Assembly: GCA_033977485.1 (NCBI GenBank)
Contig: CM066984.1
Span: 47,297,600 to 47,361,599 of the forward strand
From: Hydrangea macrophylla
Taxonomy: Eukaryota > Streptophyta > Magnoliopsida > Cornales > Hydrangeaceae
Direction of reading: 5' to 3'
DNA length: 64,000 bases
The notes beneath the pieces are model-generated. The model ran no database searches, was not told where the DNA came from, and saw only the letters and a program-made list of their open reading frames with translations. This document shows positions 33,848 to 46,067 of the stretch, in pieces; the first letter of the stretch is position 1, and every line of letters begins with the position of its first letter. Made by a program: the position numbers and the translations under genes.

Positions 33848-34854
33848 CTATGAACAAGAACAGAACTATAATAAGTTTCGACATTAAGATATAGAAAAAA
33901 CATCAAAATCTAAGCTTTATTGTATGAATTATGGGCATTCGTTGACTACCATGTAAGATTTTGTAGCTTGGAGAGGCCGTACACCTAGGGAAACAGTCAC
34001 CCAATATGTGTACCCAAGTACATGTAACATAAATTATACTTGTGGAAAAGAAAAAAGAAAAAAAAAATCAATTGGGGATAAAACTTATGAACATCTATTA
34101 ATAGAAAAAAAAACGAGAACACACTTCAAATATTTGAGCAGGCCTTCAACACAATTGGGAGTAGCTGTTTGACGCAATGTGAAAGTTCACATTTTGTTAT
34201 CTTTTCTTTTTCTTTCTTCTTTTCCATTCGTTTTGGTTTTATTATTGCTTGGCACAATCCTTCTTTACTTCCATTTCACATCCAGCACGTGTACGAAAAG
34301 TTGTGACCGTTTGGATTTGCTTTTTCATAGCTATTTAAAAAATATGATTCCTTTTTAACAATAAAAACCAGTTTTTTAAAAAGCTCCAATTTGTAGCTTT
34401 TGAAAACATTCTTATTCCAAATGGTGATTACTGATCATTTTAAAATCTGAACCAAATGGGCTCGTAAAGGTGAAAACTCAAACAATAAAAGTGCTCCATG
34501 CTATTCTCACTCACCCTTTATTTTCTAACTAAGTCCAAGCATTGTGCCACAACATTCCACTGACTTTATATAAAATAATATCATATTAGTTCAACCGTTT
34601 AAGAAAAAAACTACCATGATTGCTCAAGCTAAAATTCCAACTAATTATAATAATCATTCAGGAAGAGGCCCCTGTAATCTAGCCATGAGCACCATCCATG
34701 CTTAAAGCATTAATAGAAGAACAAAAATAGTTAAAGAGCTTTCTAACTTGAAAACAAATATTTGCATGGAACTAATGCTCTGACAATAAGCCACTGACAC
34801 AGCAAAATCCATATCAACTAGCTAAACATATGATAGTTGCAGTTGAACATGTAC

Positions 34855-34947
34855 CTTTATATAAAAACACCGGTCTGTGGCAACTTGTACTTTCAAAGAA
34901 TCAATTACAAAAATAATTTCCCTAGGAGTTGGGCTTGTTTAAAGTAT
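34855..34947 (-). pseudogene. Captured host gene, 31-codon exon
   Basis: Bounded by a TGCACAG acceptor and a GTACAT donor. One frame reads IL, a TAA, TSPTPREIIFVIDSLKVQ and VATDRCFYIK. Length is an exact multiple of three. It lies upstream, on the minus strand, of the other captured exons. Confidence 0.55.
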
Positions 34948-35060
34948 CTGTGCAAATCAACAAGGTCAACCAACTTAACATCAAAAGGCATAAGTAATCC
35001 AGTAAATGGTAGCAAGAAAATATGAGAAATACGAGTGGATTTTTGTGTGTGTGTTTGGAT

Positions 35061-35078
35061 GGGGGGGGGGGGGGGGGG
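35061..35078 (+). repeat. G18 homopolymer
   Basis: Eighteen consecutive G after GTTTGGAT in the CACTA interior. This is a rare tract length and may form a quadruplex or be an assembly artefact. Confidence 0.9.
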
Positions 35079-35999
35079 TCTACAATGTCATAGTCAACGC
35101 ATTCATTACATGGCAATGACCACTGAATAAAAAAAATTGGAAACCAATGGGAATTAGTTTGCTTTCTGTTTCTAACCGAGCAATACCAAAATAAAATGGC
35201 CGACGTGGAAACTTTGAATGAAGGAACTTGATGACCTAGTAACCAATAAAACCAAATTAGGTATAAAACAAATGACCCATTGTCTACATATTTCCACTTA
35301 TAAACTAGTCAATAGATGGATTGCATTTCAAAATACAATGTCTCATTCAGTTTTGTTGTCTAATTTCTTCACCTATGTTTCACTGCATTGGACTTCCATG
35401 ATTGAAGCCAAAGTAGTTGGCACTTCCTTTTACGAAAAAGAGCATATTATAGCAAAACTTCCAATGACATCCATCTCGTAAAACATTATTGACAATTAGT
35501 CAATATGATCTCCTAAATGGGCTATGGTTGGTCCATTATCCATACCAAATCATCCAGCATTCCACTAATATTGTTGCAATTGACCCTAAAAATCCATTAT
35601 AAAAAAACGCTGAATTCTTCGCATCAGTCCTAAACACAATGTAGTAGCCCAATTTTTTTTTTCTCCCTCTTATACAACTTTACAAAAAAAAAATTAATAA
35701 AACAGTTAATTAGGCTTTAGCCAAATCAATGAGCAAGCATGTACTTATAGACCTGAGTTTAATTAATGGATTACCAAATTCTCCAACATACCACTTAGGG
35801 TACGTTTGATGGGCTTTTTTTTCCATAAAAAACATTTTCTTCACAAGTTTTCCAATTTAGATGGTGTTTGATTGTTTACATTTTCCGTGGAATGTTTTTC
35901 AACAAAATGATCACGTGACCAGATTTTCCTCATTTTTGAGGAAAATCATTTCCAGCCCTCCTCTAGAAAATCAAATTCCATGGAAAATGTTTTGGACAA

Positions 36000-36232
36000 A
36001 ATAGATCGACGAGATCGTGACCTCTCTCTCTCTCTCTCCCCTCTTCCACTGCCGAATCGCCATCGCCATAGCCTCTTCCTGAGATCTCTGAATCGGTACT
36101 CTCTCTCTCTCTCTAAAACTCTCTCTCTGAATCTGGATATGTATATACAGATTCGAATCTGTTATATGTATATATATACATATACATATAGAAATTATGA
36201 ATATACTTATAGATATACACATACATACACAT

Positions 36233-36264
<32 letters not shown>

Positions 36265-37240
36265 TGGAAAGTGCATTTGTTCTCACTGGCACAACAGCCA
36301 AAGCCGAGAAACAAACGAGCTTTCTTCAGTGTTTTGTTTCGAATCAACTCGGATGATCCTTCTCACAACCAGGTTTTCCAATTAAACCCTAGCTTTTTAT
36401 TCCAATATCTTCTTTATATGTAATGCGACTTAAAACCATAATGGTCTTTGAAATGTTCATTTGAGGTTCAGATATTCAAGTAGTAACTTGTAACTTCACG
36501 AAATTTTCCTAACATCACAAGCTTGATTGGACATTGCCAATCAGCAAGAGCTTTGAATTTCCTCATTAAAAGAGTGAAACTTCTTGTTAAAATGACAATA
36601 TGTATCTCCTTCAGCTAGGAATAAAATTTTTCTTCTTTGTTCTTAGTGCTTCCTACACATGCCCAATCGTTCATCTTTAACACTGAAATGTCTTCCCAAT
36701 ATTTTGAAAGTACCTTTTATGATCTATGAAATTTGCAGTAGACACACAGTTAAATCAGGCCCAAGTACCATCTATTATTCAATTAAGTTAGACCCAAAAA
36801 AAACTTATTAGTTGAGGCATTATGGGTGGCCGGACACTCTTGTGACTTGATCAAGTCTCACATATATGGAATCTCTTTGGAACAACCTGTCCTCTGCTTA
36901 CTGTAGTGTTCTGTCAATATTGAGATTTGTTACTAGAATAAGGAATGAGGGGAAGTCTTAGCCGCCAAGGAAAACCAATTTAACTATTCCTAGAATCGGT
37001 CATTTTCCAGAAAAAGTCACCAGGCAATTTACATAGTTTTGAGGGTGCATGTTTAGGAAGTGTTAAAGAAGAAATTTCATAAAACGAATGAACGTGGAAG
37101 TGTTAAAGAAGAAATTTCACCAGTTTTGAAGTATTTCTTTGTAGGGATTTCAGAATTTTACTCAATGAGGCCGATGTTGGTTGGTATATTGTTTTAGAAA
37201 CTATGCAAGTCTATTCTATAATTTGATTTAGTTTGGTAGG
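36000..37240. other. Harbinger left interior
   Basis: This holds CT-rich (36,020-36,125) and ACACAT/ACATAC (36,165-36,265) simple repeats. They are followed by a short plus-strand frame (QQPKPRNKRAFFSVLFRINS) ending at a possible donor CACAACCAG|GTTTTC at about 36,370, which might be a 5' exon. The rest shows nothing coding. Confidence 0.4.
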
Positions 37241-40200
37241 TGTAGACACCCCAATTTTGACCAAACGTCAAATCTAGGGATTGGTTACCTCTCAAAAGAC
37301 CGATGATGACAATGGCCGGTTACATTCGAAGATTTTCCAGGAAATTCAAAATCTTCAATTGATTCTTCAAAGACAAATTTCAAAATTAAAAACAGAAAAT
37401 ATAAAAAGGAGAAAGAGGAGAGAGAGTTCGGGTATTCGGGAGAAACCCGAACAATGAAGAACGTGTGAGAAACCCAGTCTGGGAACCAGTTTTTAAGAGG
37501 ATAAAATAAAAAAATCTTGGAAAAGAAGAAAATACAAAAAGAGAGTAGTATATTTAGATATATACCATGCACATGGTTGATACCATGCACATGGGGGATC
37601 TTAATGCAAATATATATATACATGGAATAAAAAATTTTGGTTTACACCAACATATCTTTTGAAAATTAAAAGTAGGGCAAAATTCAGTTAGCCCCGGCAC
37701 CCGGAAAACCCGGCGGCACTCACTGAGTGCCTCCTGGCATTCAGCGAATGTCGCCCGGCACTCAATGAGTGCCACCTGGCATTCAGCGAGTGCCGGCCGG
37801 CACTCAGCGAGTGCCGCTGGCTGTAACAGACTGCTTTTCTCACATGTTCTAGAAGAAATCTTTGCACATGGGTCTCCACCCCGAATTTACCCATTTATCC
37901 TTGAATTAATGGTCTATATAAACAAACTTTCATATTCATTTTTGGATATACTTGAATCAACACACACACACATATACTTGAAATTAGAGAGAAATACAAG
38001 AATCATATAGAGAGAATTGAGAAGAAAAGAGAAGTTTTCTTGAAGAACTTGAAGAATTTTAAGAAGAACTTGAAGATCTTGGAAGAGCTTTACAAAGAAG
38101 TTGAAGAATTCCTTGAGGTTTTAGAGGTAACCTCTCAATCACTTGATAGAATTAGGCCATTCAATCACAAGTTCATAGTTCTAGGAACTTTACACATTTT
38201 CAAAACCTCTCTTCTTACCTCATTTCATCACACACCACTTAGAACTTGTGATTGAATCTCATAATATTTCATTGATTTGGATCTAATTGATGCCTTGGGT
38301 TTAAAATAAATTCAATTTTGCCAAGAGTTTGTGTTCTTAGTTTCTCTAAACAAACTTTGATTTCTTATTTCTACCATTTCTTGTAAGGCTCATGAGATTT
38401 TACATATCCTAGTGAGCCTCTTTTAGTTTTGATTCCTTAGTTTCCTATGATCTTATGATCCATATGGAGATTAAAATGAAATCATAGTCATAATCTACAC
38501 ATAATTGTTGAGATTCAAGTCTTAATCCATGACTTGAACCTCTTCATTAAGAAATCTTATGGAATCCTTACTATATTCCAATGAGATTTTAGTAGATTTT
38601 TTAACTTCATTTAGTCTCCAATGACCATCAAATGGTAGGAGAAAATGTGTTAGTTCAAATCTACTCCCATGGCTTAGACTAATCTTTCCCTTAGGTTTTG
38701 AGAAGTCTTTCATACTTCATCTAAAACCTACCTATGAGCATGTATGTTTCTAACTCCAATGACCATCCAATGGTAGGAGTGATAAGTTGAATTCAAACTT
38801 GGGTCCATAGGTTTGAGTTCTTTATTTGAGGATTTTGTGAAGTTCATTTCAATACTTCATCAAGATCCATAAGTGCAATATTCCTCATAGTCTTCAATGA
38901 CCATCAAATGGTAGAAGAAGTAGTTTGGTTTGAGCCCCAACTTCATGTTCTAATAGTTGAGGCCAATCAATAAACTTGAACTAGCAAAATGAAACAGTGG
39001 GTTCATAAACTGTTTTTGATCAAGGATTTTTAGTTTGAAATCCGACCGTTGGAATCGAATGAAACCAACGGGAAAATGTTCATAACTCATTGTTTTACCA
39101 TTGTGATTTTTGTTTTAGCAAGATCTTGTGATTAGAAGGGTTTGATCATGGTTTTTTGTGAGATAATTACAATCTGTCCAGAGTTCTAGAATACTTTCAG
39201 AATAATAAGTCTGTTTTGAAATTAATAAATCAGAACCCTAATAAAGTTTTCGGGATCTCAAATAATTTTTTATAAGTACCTTAATGTGTTAGGAAGGTAC
39301 CCTAAAAAGATCTAAGTGTTTCTCATTGTTTTACTATTTTTAGAAAATCATACAAGATCTCTGGACAGAGAGTTGCAGAATCCTGAGTGAGGTCTAGTAT
39401 TTTCAGTATTTCCAGAGATCTAACCGTTGAAACCTCGATTTTCTTTTTGGGTTAGAAACTAGACTCACAGAGGCATAACATATCCAAAAATCAGTAAGAT
39501 CCAACCGTTGAAAGTATTTTATTTCCATTTTTGAACGTCGGGTCTGCTCTCTGTAAATCACAAAAAATTGATACTGTTTTTGTCTAATCTTATTTATTTC
39601 AACTCAAATGGTCTCTTAATGTCTTGGGACTCAAACCATGTTTTGAATAATGATAATTTAGATTAAACCCAGAGGCTTAGGGATCCAAATTAGTGAATAA
39701 ATTCATGTCTCATCCTTGTTCATGATCATTCATTCATTCATGTACATTGATGCTTATAGTTAGAACTAGTTCTTGGATGAAGTTGGACTTGGTTGAATTT
39801 AATTGAACATGACCTATGATTAATTCCCTTTTGATATTATATCTTGTCTAAGGCATGTGTATTAACCTTTGTTTTGTAGCGCTTTGAGGTACAATTTCTC
39901 AACCCTTCTCTAGTTTAATCTATTTTATTGATTTTAATTGATTTTTTCGACCCCATGTGCAACACCTTAGCTTAGGTTTTGCCTTATGTGTATATATGTG
40001 TTAGAGACCTTTCTTAGGTTTATTTTTGCATGTATGCATTGCACGTTTAATATTCGCGGCCGGATCCCGGGTATGTTTTCTAGTTCTTTATTGCATATCA
40101 TGTCGCTTGCTACTTGACTTATATGGCTTATGAATGATATTTTGTCATTAGCAATTTTACACCATTTCCAACATGCTTGTGTGATGTATATGTATATATG

Positions 40201-40498
40201 TATTAATTGAGGGCATGCTTAGATTAATAATTTGATTAAAAAGGATGTTGAGTAGAGGCCTATCGTGAGATAGGATGAAAGGGGGTGTTTTAGTCCGCCG
40301 GGGTCCTTCCCCTTTCATTCCATAATCCCCGGACCCAGTTTATCTTTGGTTTCGCAAAAGATCAGTTTGCTTTAAAATGGTTTCTTAATTTTCCTTTTAA
40401 AAATTAAGTGGCGACTCTTTGAATTTGAAAAAAATGTTTTAGAAATTGATTTTGAAAAAGCTGTGGGTAAAAGAAAGAAAAACCCTGCGATATCCACA
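37241..40498 (+). repeat. Tat4 5' LTR (3,258 bp)
   Basis: It starts TGTAGACACCCC and ends GATATCCACA, and is nearly identical to the 3' LTR. At 37,718-37,822 it has a cluster of dyads of the GGCACTCAGCGAGTGCC type. Near 40,409 it holds GTGGCGACTCT, a partial copy of the PBS about 90 bp before the LTR end. Small open frames inside are chance. Confidence 0.96.
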
Positions 40499-40501
40499 AT
40501 C

Positions 40502-40519
40502 TGGCGACTCTGCTGGGGA
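40502..40519 (+). other. Tat4 primer binding site
   Basis: TGGCGACTCTGCTGGGGA begins three bases after the LTR end. Ogre-type elements are known for tRNA-Arg PBSs starting TGGCGACTC; I assign tRNA-Arg on that basis. Confidence 0.8.
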
Positions 40520-41724
40520 TCAAACCCAGAATCTCTGGTTTCGCAGACCAGAATTTCTGATTTTGGGTTCACTCGAGGATTAGACTTGAAAGCATCCTTT
40601 TAATCAAATTAATTAATTTTTGTATGCCTGTTGCATTGCACTTGCATGTCTCGCCAGTCGATTGCACGGAACTATGACCTTGGAGGCTCGGGGCAACCCG
40701 GTCGGTCAAGCCATCATGGGGCCGTGTGATCACCCTTGATCTCGTACCATGTTTTGGTATATGAAGCATCCTATCGGGTGTGTGTCAAGGGTCCCTTATT
40801 TGACCAAAACCCGGCCTTTGCATAGTAGTTTCCATAGAACCTTGCAAAATTAGGAATTCAATTCTTGGTTAAGGTTATGTGCTAGGGAGATTTGTATGCC
40901 CGGAAGGGATTACTTGAGATGATGACGATACTTGCTTGATAAAAGATGTGTAACCCTTTAATCACCTTTTAGCAATTCCTTCTCATGTCCCACGACATTT
41001 GGGAACATGCCGAATCTTGATTATAAGATTACACCTCTTGTATCATGTTTAGCTAAGCATCATTGACCTTGTATGCATCCGAATTCATGAAAAGTGCGAT
41101 GATTATCTAATCGTGTGATACTCCTACCCAAGAATCCAAAGTTCATTGTTTATGAAAATTTTTGAATCCAAAAAGACATGTTTTGAAAAATCACCCTCTC
41201 AAAGAAAAAAGATCCAAGGTTCATTTTCTTTAAATCAAATAAAACCCAATCATCTCTTATTAAGAAAAAACTTTCATGTCCCCACTTTCAAAGAGGAAAG
41301 CCAAAAAAAAATCTTGGGAATCGTTTTGATAAATGCTTTTCAAATGAATTTCAAAGCAAAGTTTCAAACCAACAAATTGGTTAAAGAATGTTTTACATCC
41401 CTCTTTTCAAGAAACTCTCAAGAAAGCTTTCACATAAGAAATACTTTCCAAATAAATTTCAAAGTTTTAATACTTAAAATGGGTAATGAGGATCACAATG
41501 AAAGGAGAAATCAGCGCACTTGACATGGATGAGGATTTTATGTGCTTATATGCTTATATGTTAGAAATAGGATTTTCTTTTCTATTAGCATATAGAATAG
41601 GCACACACACACACATGCATCACATCTGTGTGACATATGAGCCATTCATAAAGATTTTTTTTTACCAAGCTTTTTTTTTAAAAAAATAAAGTTGTTTGAA
41701 AATTGATTAAAATAAAAAATAAAA
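40520..41724 (+). other. Tat4 leader
   Basis: The untranslated leader between PBS and gag has no protein-like frame I trust. It contains a CATGGGGCCG-type block near 40,715 and A-rich stretches (41,160-41,300 and 41,680-41,725). It could hold packaging signals. Confidence 0.5.
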
Positions 41725-43119
41725 ATGGTTGTAGGCAAGATAGCATTGAACGCCAGGACAGTTTGGGTCAGGGATTCGAGTGCAAGGTTAGTCCGAAGAG
41801 AGCCAGAGACAGAAGGAGAAATGGACCAGGATCAACATGCTGCAGAGATAGCACAGTTGAAGGAGAGGATGGACCAAATGATGGTCATGTTGGAAACATT
41901 GACCCGTCAAAGGACAGTAAATGATCCACCGATAGCTGACCCGCCTCCGCTTCAGGAAGATGAATGGTTTGAGGATCCAGAACCACCTAGAGCTGATGTA
42001 CCCAGGGCAGAGAGAGAGAAAATTGAGAAAGCTGAGAAAGAGCGTATCGAGATGAAGGAGAAGGTGGAAAAGCTGGAGAAAGTTGTTCGCAAGTCCAATG
42101 GAGTTGATAGCTACCTGCTAGAGTTAGAGGGTTTGTTTGATGGAGCTCAAGAGAAACTGCCAGTTGGTTTCAAAATGCCAGAGATAGATAAGTTTGATGG
42201 TTCCGGTAACCCTAGAAATCACGTGAGGATGTGCATCGGGGCTTTCCAGCCAAGTGGTCTAAATCCTGCCATGATGGCCATGCTGTTTCAACAAACTTTG
42301 ACTGGGGCAGCTTTATCCTGGTATTTCACATTAGAGCCAAGCAAGAGTCGCATATGGGAAGAAGTGGTGAAGGCTTTTGTCACCCAGTATGAATACAATC
42401 AAGAGCTTGATATAACTGTGAGGGATCTAGAAACGACTACACAAGAGAATAGAGAGTCATTTGCTGAATTCTTGACGCAATGGAGGGGGAAGGCTGCAAA
42501 AATGACCCAACGGCCATCAGAGAAGGAACAGATCCGGATTGTAATCAAAAACCTCCAGAGCATCTATCAGGAAAAACTCATGTACCAGTGCATTCATACC
42601 TTTGCAGAATTATTTGAAATTGGAACCAGGATCGAGGACGCAATCAAGGATGGAAGAATTAAGAAGGAGGAACCTCAGGGGAACCGCTCTAGAAGACCAT
42701 TCTATGGGGGGAATGCTGGAAATCAGGTAGCAACTGATGTTAATGTTCTAAGCCAGCCGGAAGAAGGGCAGAATTTTGCGAGAAAAGGGGGTGCATCGAG
42801 ACCAAAGTTGGAAGGGCAGCTTCGTCGCTTCACGGATTTAGGGATCTCATTGACCACTACTCTCAAGCGATTGATGGAAAAAGGATATCTCAAGCCTCTA
42901 GATCCAAAACCAATGCCTGATCCACTTCCGCCGGGTTTCAATACAAGCCTCTATTGTGAGTTTCACCAAGCTCATGGCCATACGACTGACCGATGTATGA
43001 GGTTAAGGCATGAAGTACAAGATTTGATTGATAATAAGACCATTTCCGCTCCGCCTACCAATCGGCCGCATGTGACCCGAAACCCGCTCCCCAATCATCA
43101 TGCTGTACCACCACCATGA
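41725..43119 (+). CDS. gag: Tat4 gag
   Basis: This is the structural protein of the particle, 464 codons. An N-terminal coiled coil (REKIEKAEKERIEMKEKVEK, about residues 95-122) is followed by the capsid domain (about 155-290) with KFDGSGNPRNHVRMC, GAALSWYFTLE and SFAEFLTQWRGK. Then come FAELFEIGTRIED, a basic stretch, and near residue 411 the Tat-type knuckle C-x2-H-x4-GH-x4-C (CEFHQAHGHTTDRC). I chose the start at 41,725 because W-V-R-x-S-x-x-R-L-V-R upstream of the inner Met (41,821) is shared with Tat3. The frame is fully open and closes at TGA 43117-43119; the same frame continues as the linker ORF, so that TGA may be a mutation. Confidence 0.9.
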   Translation: MVVGKIALNARTVWVRDSSARLVRREPETEGEMDQDQHAAEIAQLKERMDQMMVMLETLTRQRTVNDPPIADPPPLQEDEWFEDPEPPRADVPRAEREKIEKAEKERIEMKEKVEKLEKVVRKSNGVDSYLLELEGLFDGAQEKLPVGFKMPEIDKFDGSGNPRNHVRMCIGAFQPSGLNPAMMAMLFQQTLTGAALSWYFTLEPSKSRIWEEVVKAFVTQYEYNQELDITVRDLETTTQENRESFAEFLTQWRGKAAKMTQRPSEKEQIRIVIKNLQSIYQEKLMYQCIHTFAELFEIGTRIEDAIKDGRIKKEEPQGNRSRRPFYGGNAGNQVATDVNVLSQPEEGQNFARKGGASRPKLEGQLRRFTDLGISLTTTLKRLMEKGYLKPLDPKPMPDPLPPGFNTSLYCEFHQAHGHTTDRCMRLRHEVQDLIDNKTISAPPTNRPHVTRNPLPNHHAVPPP

Positions 43120-43884
43120 AACATCAATCTCTTAGATGTTGGGGAGGAAGTCTTCGATCCGTCTGTATTAATTATACCAGTAGGACAGGCTGCCAAAGCT
43201 TATGAATTCCCAAAAGATCAGAGGATATGCCTTATAGTAGTAGAGGATGAGGATTGGCTGATAGGAGGAGAAGAAGAACAAGCATTTGAGGAAGATATGG
43301 ACAATGAAATCATCCAAATCAATTGGTGGGATCCAAACAATCCTACTGATAACTCCGTCTGGGAGGAGGAGGTGTACAGCGACATGGAAGGTCTGTGGTC
43401 TGAAGGAGAAGAAGAGGGAAATGCTGAGGAAGTGGTCAATCATGCTGAGGAAAACGGTTCGGAAAAAGGGAAAGGGAAGGATCTTGAAGAAGGAAGGCAG
43501 GTGTTGCATGCACATTCCATCAAGGAAGGAGGAGATTTCCCCTACTGCGGCTTTCCGGAGCCATGGGTGAACTGCGAAGATAAATACTTGGAGCAAGGGT
43601 TTGAGATCTCTTTCTATGAAGAACCGTACCTACAAGCGCCCATAGAACCCATGTCTGTCCAAGATTGGATTCGTGCACTGGATGGCCTGGCCATGAGGAA
43701 TCTCTTTCATGAAGAAGGCAGTAAGACCGAGGAGAGCGGTCCAAAGAAGATCATGGAAATGAAGATTGGGAAAGAACAGATGGGAGAAGTGTTGGAGGAA
43801 GAGATCAAGGAAAATAAGGGAAAGGAAGAAAAGTCAGGAAAAGAAGGAGAGATAGAATCAGAGAATTTGCCAAGAGATCCTTGA
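43120..43884 (+). CDS. Tat4 acidic linker ORF, in frame with gag
   Basis: Directly after the gag stop the same frame runs on: NINLLDVGEEVFDPSVLIIP, a run of acidic residues, IQINWWDPNNPTDNSVWEEE, DFPYCGFPEPWVNCED, then a Lys/Glu-rich end (GKEEKSGKEGEIESENLPRDP) and a stop at 43,884. Tat3 has these landmarks on both sides of its protease, but here the protease between them is missing. The natural product was probably one gag-linker polyprotein. Translation of this part today needs stop readthrough or an internal start (Met at 43,297). Confidence 0.7.
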   Translation, partial: NINLLDVGEEVFDPSVLIIPVGQAAKAYEFPKDQRICLIVVEDEDWLIGGEEEQAFEEDMDNEIIQINWWDPNNPTDNSVWEEEVYSDMEGLWSEGEEEGNAEEVVNHAEENGSEKGKGKDLEEGRQVLHAHSIKEGGDFPYCGFPEPWVNCEDKYLEQGFEISFYEEPYLQAPIEPMSVQDWIRALDGLAMRNLFHEEGSKTEESGPKKIMEMKIGKEQMGEVLEEEIKENKGKEEKSGKEGEIESENLPRDP

Positions 43885-44012
43885 GTCTAGTGATAGGATT
43901 CCCCTACCCGGGAAGTCTGTAATGGCCAGTATGAGCCAAATCTTTTAATTTTCTGTTATCAATGAAAGTGACTGATTCTGCTTACTTGATTGCGCTTAAT
44001 GGTTATAATAAC

Positions 44013-44015
<3 letters not shown>

Positions 44016-44052
<37 letters not shown>
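44016..44052 (+). repeat. A37 homopolymer inside Tat4
   Basis: An uninterrupted run of 37 A follows ATAATAACTGT. It sits between the linker ORF and the RT stub and breaks any joint reading frame. Further A-rich runs lie at 44,362-44,380, 44,505-44,519 and 44,805-44,862. Confidence 0.9.
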
Positions 44053-44054
<2 letters not shown>

Positions 44055-44292
44055 AAGAGGAGCAAATGAACCTGCATGCAAAATCATTGAGGAAACCTTG
44101 GCATTTGACTTAGAAAATGAAGAAGATTCTCAAAGTGATTCTTTCCATATTTCACTCAATAAAGATAAAAGCATAAAATTGATCTCGTTGCTAAAAGAAT
44201 ACACGGATGCCTTGCATGGTCCTATGATGATGTGCCAGAATGAATTCAGAAATTATCCCACATCACCCCTTTATACCAAACCTAAAAGGTGA
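44053..44292 (+). pseudogene. Tat4 stub of the RT N-terminus
   Basis: The frame reads EPACKIIEETLAFDLENEED, then KLISLLKEYTDALHG and SPLYTKPKR before a stop. In Tat3 the matching text is LLLKELKDIFAWFYED...LPDSKPIKQKLRR, the beginning of RT. Everything after KPKR through integrase is deleted in Tat4, and the 3' CTAGG block follows at 44,387. Confidence 0.65.
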
Positions 44293-46060
44293 GCTCATAG
44301 TCCAAAAGCCATGAACTTGTTCCTTAATGGTAGCTAGATATCTTAAATGAACTTCTTCTTCTTAAAAAAAAAAAAAAAAAGAGAGCTCGCTAGGATGAAA
44401 ACCCGAAAGGGCGCCTAGGCAAAAGTTAGAGCAAAATAAGATGCGTGTTGATTTCAAAATCCAAATCCTAGCCAGTCAAAATCATGAAGAGAATAAGAGA
44501 TAGTGAAAAAAAAAAAAAAGTAGAGAATGAATAAATTCTTGAGTACTTCAAAGTACATGAATTATCCTAAGAAAAGAAATTGGAAATGAAAAGAAAGATT
44601 TGGAAGTATCAATTAAATTTTTTGTGAGAGACTCAATGGATAAGTGATAAGTAGACAATGCAGAAATATCTTTGAGAAAGATAAAGAGTAATTTGGAGGG
44701 CTGATATTACTATGTGAGTATGATAGAGTATGAGTAAAACATGATGAGAGTTGTAAAGATTGACTGGCTAGTGATAAGGTGAAAAGAATCAACCGCCACA
44801 AAACAAAAAAAAAGGGAAAGAAGAAAAGAAAAGAAAAAAAAAAAGAGGAAAAGAAAAAAAAATGCATAAGAAGGAGAAGTAGTTCATCATCTTGTTCGAA
44901 AGCTGCCATAAAGAATATGTTTCGGAAAATCTGCCCAGAAAGGGCACCCATTGAACCTAAATGAAAACATGGCTCGAAAAGTCCACCAATTCTTGAAGCC
45001 TTTTTTCTTTCAAGACCTCCAGAATAGATGAACTACGTTTTGACCTGATTCCCATTCGGGGATACGTAGGCAGCCTGCAAGGTTCGGTCACAATCGCATA
45101 CAGAGTCAATCATTACACTTCTTTCAGGCCTCGACCGAACTACTATAGGACCTGATGCCCATTCGGGGATAAGTAGGCGGGTCTCCCAAGGCCCTCGGTC
45201 CAAAGAAGAAACCCAACCAATTCATGAAATCACATTCACTTGCCCAGAGGCCGCGTCACCTCCCCCAAACCAGGGGCAAACTTCGTTTGCCCAGCATTTC
45301 CAAGCCCCTATCAAACTAGGGGCAAACTGTCGTTTGCCAAATAAAATATCTCTGTGTTTACTGGCTTTCAAGAACCAAGCTTAGACATCATGGGAATTCT
45401 TGAAGTAAAAAGTTGAAGTTTTCATGCATAAATCTGAAATTGATTTAAGATGGAAAGAAACATGAAAAGAAGAATTCTTCATTATCGAAAGTCAATCGTA
45501 AAGGAAGATACAATGAAAGAATATTATGGGATTACAACCTTTTCTAAAAGTCGATCAAAGAAGCGCAAAGAAAAGAAAGCAGAATTGGTCACAAATCTGA
45601 AAATGTGTGTATCTCAACCCAGTTTGAGTCTACCTTCTTGAAATCCAAAAGATATATTCCGCAGAGGGATCAACAAGAATTGAAGATTCCAAAAGAAGGG
45701 TAATAGCAGGGAGGTCAGGGAGTCAGATTCTGCCCCGCCAAGGAAAGGGCGAGTAACATCTTCAGAGAGAACAAAATCAAGTGAATACCCTCAGCAGATC
45801 AGGCTCCAAGCCGTACAAGCAGATCATCAGATGTAACAGAAAGCCTTTTGAACTAGTCCATAGTTAAAAGGGGAATCCGTGAGCAGAAAAGTGGGATTGT
45901 TGTGGAGAAATGGCTCATGCTTCTTCCTCTTCTTGCCCGAATCACCTGAAACTGCAGTCCATAGCAAACAATCTGTCAAGAAAAGAAAATGATGAATCTA
46001 GAATAAGAAGCACATGAAACGTATCTTGAGCTAGAATAGCCCCAAAGCAAATCTTTTGAG
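44293..46060 (+). other. Tat4 3' region before the tandem arrays
   Basis: The CTAGG...CCTAGG block is at 44,387-44,422. Two copies of the GAACTACGT...TACGTAGGCAG motif lie at about 45,025-45,075 and 45,130-45,180. Two GGGGCAAAC...GTTTGCC hairpins lie at 45,277-45,300 and 45,321-45,340. The order matches the 3' region of Tat3 after integrase. I see no gene here. Confidence 0.6.
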
Positions 46061-46067
46061 GCTGTAC

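Noticed and set aside
35971..36423. Frames rich in Tyr/Thr/Ile or Met/Cys near 36.0-36.4 kb
   Set aside because: They come from CT and ACATAC simple repeats; only the last part might be a real exon, and that is too weak to call.
37285..38713. Pairs of identical small open frames at 37.3-38.7 kb and 48.2-49.6 kb
   Set aside because: They are duplicated because they lie in the two LTRs of Tat4; no protein features.
40502..40519. Possible tRNA gene around the PBS
   Set aside because: Only the 3'-end complement of a tRNA is present; no cloverleaf can be formed from the flanks.
43168..43596. 142-codon minus-strand open frame
   Set aside because: It is opposite the acidic linker of Tat4, which matches Tat3 on the + strand; complements of Glu/Asp codons give Phe/Ser-rich shadow frames.
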